Virus record (IMG/VR): IMGVR_UViG_3300042924_006768
Span: 27,046 to 91,045 of that record
Reading direction: 5' to 3' (one strand)
DNA from: a virus
Length of the DNA stretch: 64,000 bases
In this document: positions 61,101 through 64,000 of the stretch, piece by piece
Position numbering within the stretch: position 1 is the stretch's first letter
Layout: every line of letters starts with the position of its first letter
Notes under the pieces: model-generated
Seen by the model: the letters and a program-made list of their open reading frames with translations, nothing else
Database searches by the model: none
What the model was told of the DNA's origin: nothing
Position numbers and translations under genes: made by a program

Positions 61101-64000
61101 AAACTTCGATTTGTTTCTTTCCATTTTTGATACACTCGTTTTTAGTTTGATTAAACAAAGAACCATGAGATGGTAAGGGGTATTCGAAATTGCCATCATT
61201 AGTTCTCACAGTCATAGACCAAGGTATAATTCTACAATCTCGTTTTGAATTCGAACTATCAAAACCCTCAGGTAAATTAACTATTGCTGTATTGACATAA
61301 TTGAATGTCAACCCAGATGTTATTGCGCTCTGTATATCTAAACTTGTATAACCATCTGCTCGTCTATTCGTAACAATAAAGGTTGAATTTGTTATATTGA
61401 ACGAGTTGTTTAATTGGAATTGAGAATTATTAATTTGTGAAAGAATCGTTGTTCCCGCTGGTATTCCCAACCCACTAAGAATATCCCCAACTTGAAGTGA
61501 GCCTTGTATATTAATAATTGTGAGTGTTGTTCCTTGAACATCACATACACCATTGATTTGATAATCAGTCGCAATTATTGGATAACCTAAGTAAAAGACA
61601 CTAAAGTCATTTATTAATTTGGGGTAGAATCCAACATTGATTAAAGTCGAGGTTTCTGGATTCGGACCTGAACCAAAGACCGAATTTTTTTGGAGAATAA
61701 TATCAATTTGTGAATTATTGATGATTAAGTTATATTCCTTTTCGGAGTCATTAGTTACTGGATCATAATTGTTTAAGTATGAAAAACCACTCCAAGATGT
61801 TTCAATGATGTCTCTTCCATCATTAATAAATGTTTTATATCGATGCCATATTGAACCCATTTTCAAAATCCAAGCAAAAGGTAACTTGTGAACACCACCA
61901 AATTTTTTAAATGTTGCGAAAATATAACTCAAATCTTCAGGATTAGACGAGTCACCTAATGTTTTATAAGTTTCCCTTAAAGTTGAAAGTGGGAGACTAT
62001 TCAAAAACAAATAAGCTGATGCAACAAATGGATAGGTTTCATTGTCCCTAAAATTTTGTATTCCCCTTTGAATTGAGTTTATAAAATATGGGGTATTCAA
62101 TATTGAAGTTGTTTGTTTTGCACTAACTAATCCATCATTATAATTAGAATATTCAACTCGTCCTTCAGTAATAAAAGTTTGATTTGATTGTCTATTTTCG
62201 TAAAATGTTTTAAGTGGGGGTGTCAATCCTTGAGATAAAAAGTTGGTTGGTGTTTTGTTCAAGTACGAAAAATTAGAGAAAGGTCTGTTGAAATTTCTAT
62301 TCTCACCATTTTTCTCAAAGTTTGTAATTGTTTTTTTCAAATCATTATAGAAAACAGATTTTCTCGTGTCGAAGGCCAAAATTGGATTAGTAAATTCAAC
62401 ACCATTGGATAGATACTGAGTTATCCATTGTTTATTAGTAAATGGATAGGTATCTGTGAAATCGAATACATTTGTCTCACTATTATCGGAAATGTATGTT
62501 TGTAATTTTTCAATACTTGTAATATCAGCTTTCGGTGTAGTTACAGAATTATTCAAAAAATTAGGTAAAAAGAATTCTATTTGTGCATTTTCCGTTTTAT
62601 TTTTAATGTATGATGTGTTGAATATACCTCTTATGAAATTTTGCCAGCTTTCACCAAAACCACCATTCGAAAATTGTTTTAGATTTGTTAAATTTACAGC
62701 ATAATTTTTTAATTTGTCGGATAGAAAAGGATTATCCTTACCTAAACTATTTTTGATGTTGGTAACTTCAGAATCTGCTATCACAGTTGTAATTTTATCC
62801 AAGGCAGATGTAAAATTATATGAACGAGATAGTTTAGAATAATTAGAAATCCAAAGTATTCTTTCATAAATTTCATAATAGAATTTTACTTCTTCTTTGT
62901 TGAAGTAAACATTGTTCTCGATTGGGAATTCAATGGCGTTAAAAGATAGTCTTAAAACATCTTTCAATTCGTTGTTTGTTGTAACACCGAAATTTGGTGC
63001 TGCTAATCTCTTTGTAAAACCTCTTATATACTCCTCAACAAATTCTACCTCAGGCCAAACATTAGGGTTATTCGCTTTAGTTCTACCAATTACATCGGAA
63101 TCAGCAGGATATTTAATTTCGTACTTTTCTTTTCCATTTTGACCACCAGTTTGGACAATAAATTGTGGCCACGGATATACAGGTTGATTAAGTGTTTGAC
63201 CTAATTGTGGTATATCTGGGGATGCTGAACTTATAGCTGGATCAAATATTACCGCTTTCTTATCTTTGTTGTCTCTAGCATCCCATGCTTTCGAATGAGT
63301 ATCATCTAATAATCTCATAAAAGCTTCCCCATTTGCAAATATTACCCCGAGTACATTCCTAATCGTTGGTTTGAAACCTAAAGTACTAGTTTTGTTTTGA
63401 AGAAAAAAAGACAATTCTGTTGTTATTTCTTCTTCAATTTGATTGATTAAAGTGTTTAAATCCTTTTCCATTTGGTCGATACATTCATTGAATGAACCAG
63501 TACCTGAAAAATAAAAGAACGGATAATCATCGGTGTTTTTTGCAATATCTGAATTTATTAATTCCTTTCTAAGAGTTTGATAGTCAGGTACTGTTGGTTG
63601 AGCCACAGATTTTTTTAGTCTCCATGTCTCATCTAATCTAACATTACCCTCACCAGCCTGAGTACCGAAGTCAATTGGTGTATTAAAAACAAATGTTCCC
63701 CCTTTTTGGAAAGAATCAAATTGTATTCTGTTATTAATTTCAGATTTTACTGGTGGTTTATTACCAATAGTATATGTCTTGTTTTTACCAAAAGTTTCAT
63801 TTTCACTAAGTAGATTGTTGTATCGATTGACAATTTCAAGTAACTTACTTTGTGCTTCTTTTTTATTGTTTGGGTCAGTTCTATAACCCTCTTTTAATGT
63901 AAAAATTGGTATAAGCTCATTACCTCTTTGGATGATGAAAAAATTTTGTTGTCTATCACAATATGTGTTAAACCAAGAAGTTTCATAATTTTTTATTTCA
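58141..64000 (-). CDS. Giant baseplate-hub-like virion protein, partial (runs off right edge)
   Basis: The frame stays open without a stop to base 64000, so the gene continues beyond the window; a GTG at 63606 is internal. At least 1953 codons are present. Near the C-terminus, SYTCSISMMGNALIQPTMYF, PMFYGAYYITEVNHSISQGE and FSTDIVGVRQA resemble hub or late-control-D type tail proteins, where a G-N-x-x-I-x-P-x-x-Y-F strand precedes a Y-x-I-x-x-V-x-H segment. The rest is beta-rich with Asn/Phe-rich stretches. A baseplate hub or tail-tip role is inferred. Virion hub proteins of this size are unusual, suggesting a fusion or expanded form. Confidence 0.75.
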   Translation of the reverse strand, partial: EIKNYETSWFNTYCDRQQNFFIIQRGNELIPIFTLKEGYRTDPNNKKEAQSKLLEIVNRYNNLLSENETFGKNKTYTIGNKPPVKSEINNRIQFDSFQKGGTFVFNTPIDFGTQAGEGNVRLDETWRLKKSVAQPTVPDYQTLRKELINSDIAKNTDDYPFFYFSGTGSFNECIDQMEKDLNTLINQIEEEITTELSFFLQNKTSTLGFKPTIRNVLGVIFANGEAFMRLLDDTHSKAWDARDNKDKKAVIFDPAISSASPDIPQLGQTLNQPVYPWPQFIVQTGGQNGKEKYEIKYPADSDVIGRTKANNPNVWPEVEFVEEYIRGFTKRLAAPNFGVTTNNELKDVLRLSFNAIEFPIENNVYFNKEEVKFYYEIYERILWISNYSKLSRSYNFTSALDKITTVIADSEVTNIKNSLGKDNPFLSDKLKNYAVNLTNLKQFSNGGFGESWQNFIRGIFNTSYIKNKTENAQIEFFLPNFLNNSVTTPKADITSIEKLQTYISDNSETNVFDFTDTYPFTNKQWITQYLSNGVEFTNPILAFDTRKSVFYNDLKKTITNFEKNGENRNFNRPFSNFSYLNKTPTNFLSQGLTPPLKTFYENRQSNQTFITEGRVEYSNYNDGLVSAKQTTSILNTPYFINSIQRGIQNFRDNETYPFVASAYLFLNSLPLSTLRETYKTLGDSSNPEDLSYIFATFKKFGGVHKLPFAWILKMGSIWHRYKTFINDGRDIIETSWSGFSYLNNYDPVTNDSEKEYNLIINNSQIDIILQKNSVFGSGPNPETSTLINVGFYPKLINDFSVFYLGYPIIATDYQINGVCDVQGTTLTIINIQGSLQVGDILSGLGIPAGTTILSQINNSQFQLNNSFNITNSTFIVTNRRADGYTSLDIQSAITSGLTFNYVNTAIVNLPEGFDSSNSKRDCRIIPWSMTVRTNDGNFEYPLPSHGSLFNQTKNECIKNGKKQIEVLNNQAMYDGSVRLFWGAPNFGYYDNAKVSKPSPYEYLNFINNNTNNQENFSIRNSYTQISEIFSVFEKSVLDNFENEFLKFSKSIYDYADSSLFETSNKLAVSNQVGDVEASYRNFQYLMRKMMVLTVTTGDTGDKMVELLQEKQLTEFNNYIQGFLNYDIIFKFGNPSSYDKKLFYSFSNLQIIDGFEFDRYTLQTPNTLPTQGGNITLSASRSDPRNTLAWKALLTYVGFSEIPELQYKDNGSYITDFFVDLNIAFTQRNVELFAPMIKIYATQKLNQFQTNPIPKPAPPVGPIGNLVSVATLRDNFTINIYVSGPSKWGVYKTPNGEVSFEGTKSFQTNYQIIIDEIILIIYGSLATNPNQNQYIVNIQQAQNTEQENYPQVPNPSTGISKGIFFESMTNYLLKIEDFIGKILDNINGKLTNELESITNITLEKLDSEIRDAPKTKIELYDMFKAFNDKWIAGGDFKNRTLFEDILILDRASRNIGDIILIDLFKLSELLDFISPENTMEGLIKTILHDNRFVYMNLPSYVNFYGVQDAVKNPKPKTEGSLEFANSLFGTFTNVDYTESRSKLVCFFPGKPSEQLAINNIDWRYRNDAFDLRRTDNPLVEEQTGKKDFDKSNRVVGFNVDIGIQNQSIFKSFTVGQENGLSTAESLQILNDMANQSGGRQGTTQSVSLYNLYKNRSYTCSISMMGNALIQPTMYFNLRYVPMFYGAYYITEVNHSISQGEFSTDIVGVRQATAALSKIDDYLQNLKYNFVRNIIDQRRNEIKQQKAEIQRGARLEEQAIKYITEGIKPLSTLSNRELQVGAPYEDFRQVSPDKITITLKFLKETLKQKTANENIRLCVFSWFYFSSIYNQSLEARGYNFGNIVLTRSARWSDPLITKYFPKKEYYCSSDQNPLFLVVFPSLDKVVDFFIERWTPLINQLKGTTPTNVFEFTYINSNVDISLGKREWESIKNQTDTFDAQLLIIGKGIQAFNAI

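Noticed and set aside
63604-63606. GTG as the start of the giant hub-like gene
   Set aside because: The same frame is open through to the window edge with protein-like sequence, so the GTG is an internal codon.
1-64000. tRNA genes, integrase, insertion sequences
   Set aside because: No cloverleaf with a T-loop GGTTCRANNC, integrase motif or terminal inverted repeat was recognised by eye; a dedicated tRNA search would settle this.

Overview
The window is part of a large, AT-rich, densely packed tailed-phage genome with T4-like replication and baseplate genes. The host is most probably a member of the Bacteroidota, likely a flavobacterium. Host evidence seen here: one promoter matching the Bacteroidota housekeeping form (TTTG, 20-nt spacer, TATATTTG); almost no Shine-Dalgarno sites, with A-rich leaders instead; an Hc1/histone-H1-like protein of the Bacteroidota type; a sigma factor resembling Bacteroidota RpoD; a C-terminal domain common in Bacteroidota proteins; and virion proteins built from SprB-type repeats, known from the flavobacterial gliding adhesin. 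I saw no tRNA, CRISPR, integrase or insertion sequence. Most genes are on the minus strand and many overlap by 1 to 12 bases.

Layout, left to right. 1-5.2 kb: small hypothetical genes, an H1-like protein and three probable head or virion-associated proteins. 5.1-7.3 kb: a possible lysis cassette (amidase-like protein, four-helix membrane protein, spanin-like protein). 7.3-8.6 kb: an RpoD-like sigma factor and a small protein. 8.7-14.6 kb: the gp46/gp47 (SbcC/SbcD) recombination nuclease pair, separated by small genes including a VEKEIP-repeat protein. 14.7-16.0 kb: a plus-strand candidate restriction endonuclease facing a DNA methyltransferase. 16.0-17.8 kb: a RecB-like nuclease and a DnaG/gp61-type primase.

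17.8-25.0 kb is the only long plus-strand block: seven secreted-looking, Cys- and Thr-rich virion proteins, probably fibres or adhesins. A RuvC-like resolvase follows on the minus strand. 25.6-47.7 kb is a virion module read leftwards: gp25 and gp6 baseplate wedge proteins, a 1900-residue protein with a membrane-like segment, further baseplate and tail proteins including one with a P2 gpI-like region, and SprB-repeat proteins. 47.7-57.1 kb is nucleotide and DNA metabolism: nrdA, nrdB, gp41 helicase, a 5'-3' exonuclease, a cytosine-C5 methyltransferase, UvsX recombinase and gp32 single-strand binding protein. 57.2-64.0 kb holds two small proteins and a giant baseplate-hub-like protein that runs off the right edge.

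How it fits together: gp32, UvsX, gp41, primase, gp46/47, exonuclease and RuvC form a T4-style recombination-dependent replication set, fed by ribonucleotide reductase. The sigma factor, together with a TATTTATAAA-like motif found in nearly every gap before virion genes, suggests phage-directed late transcription. Intrinsic terminators separate several units, and two of them contain the start codon of the next gene.
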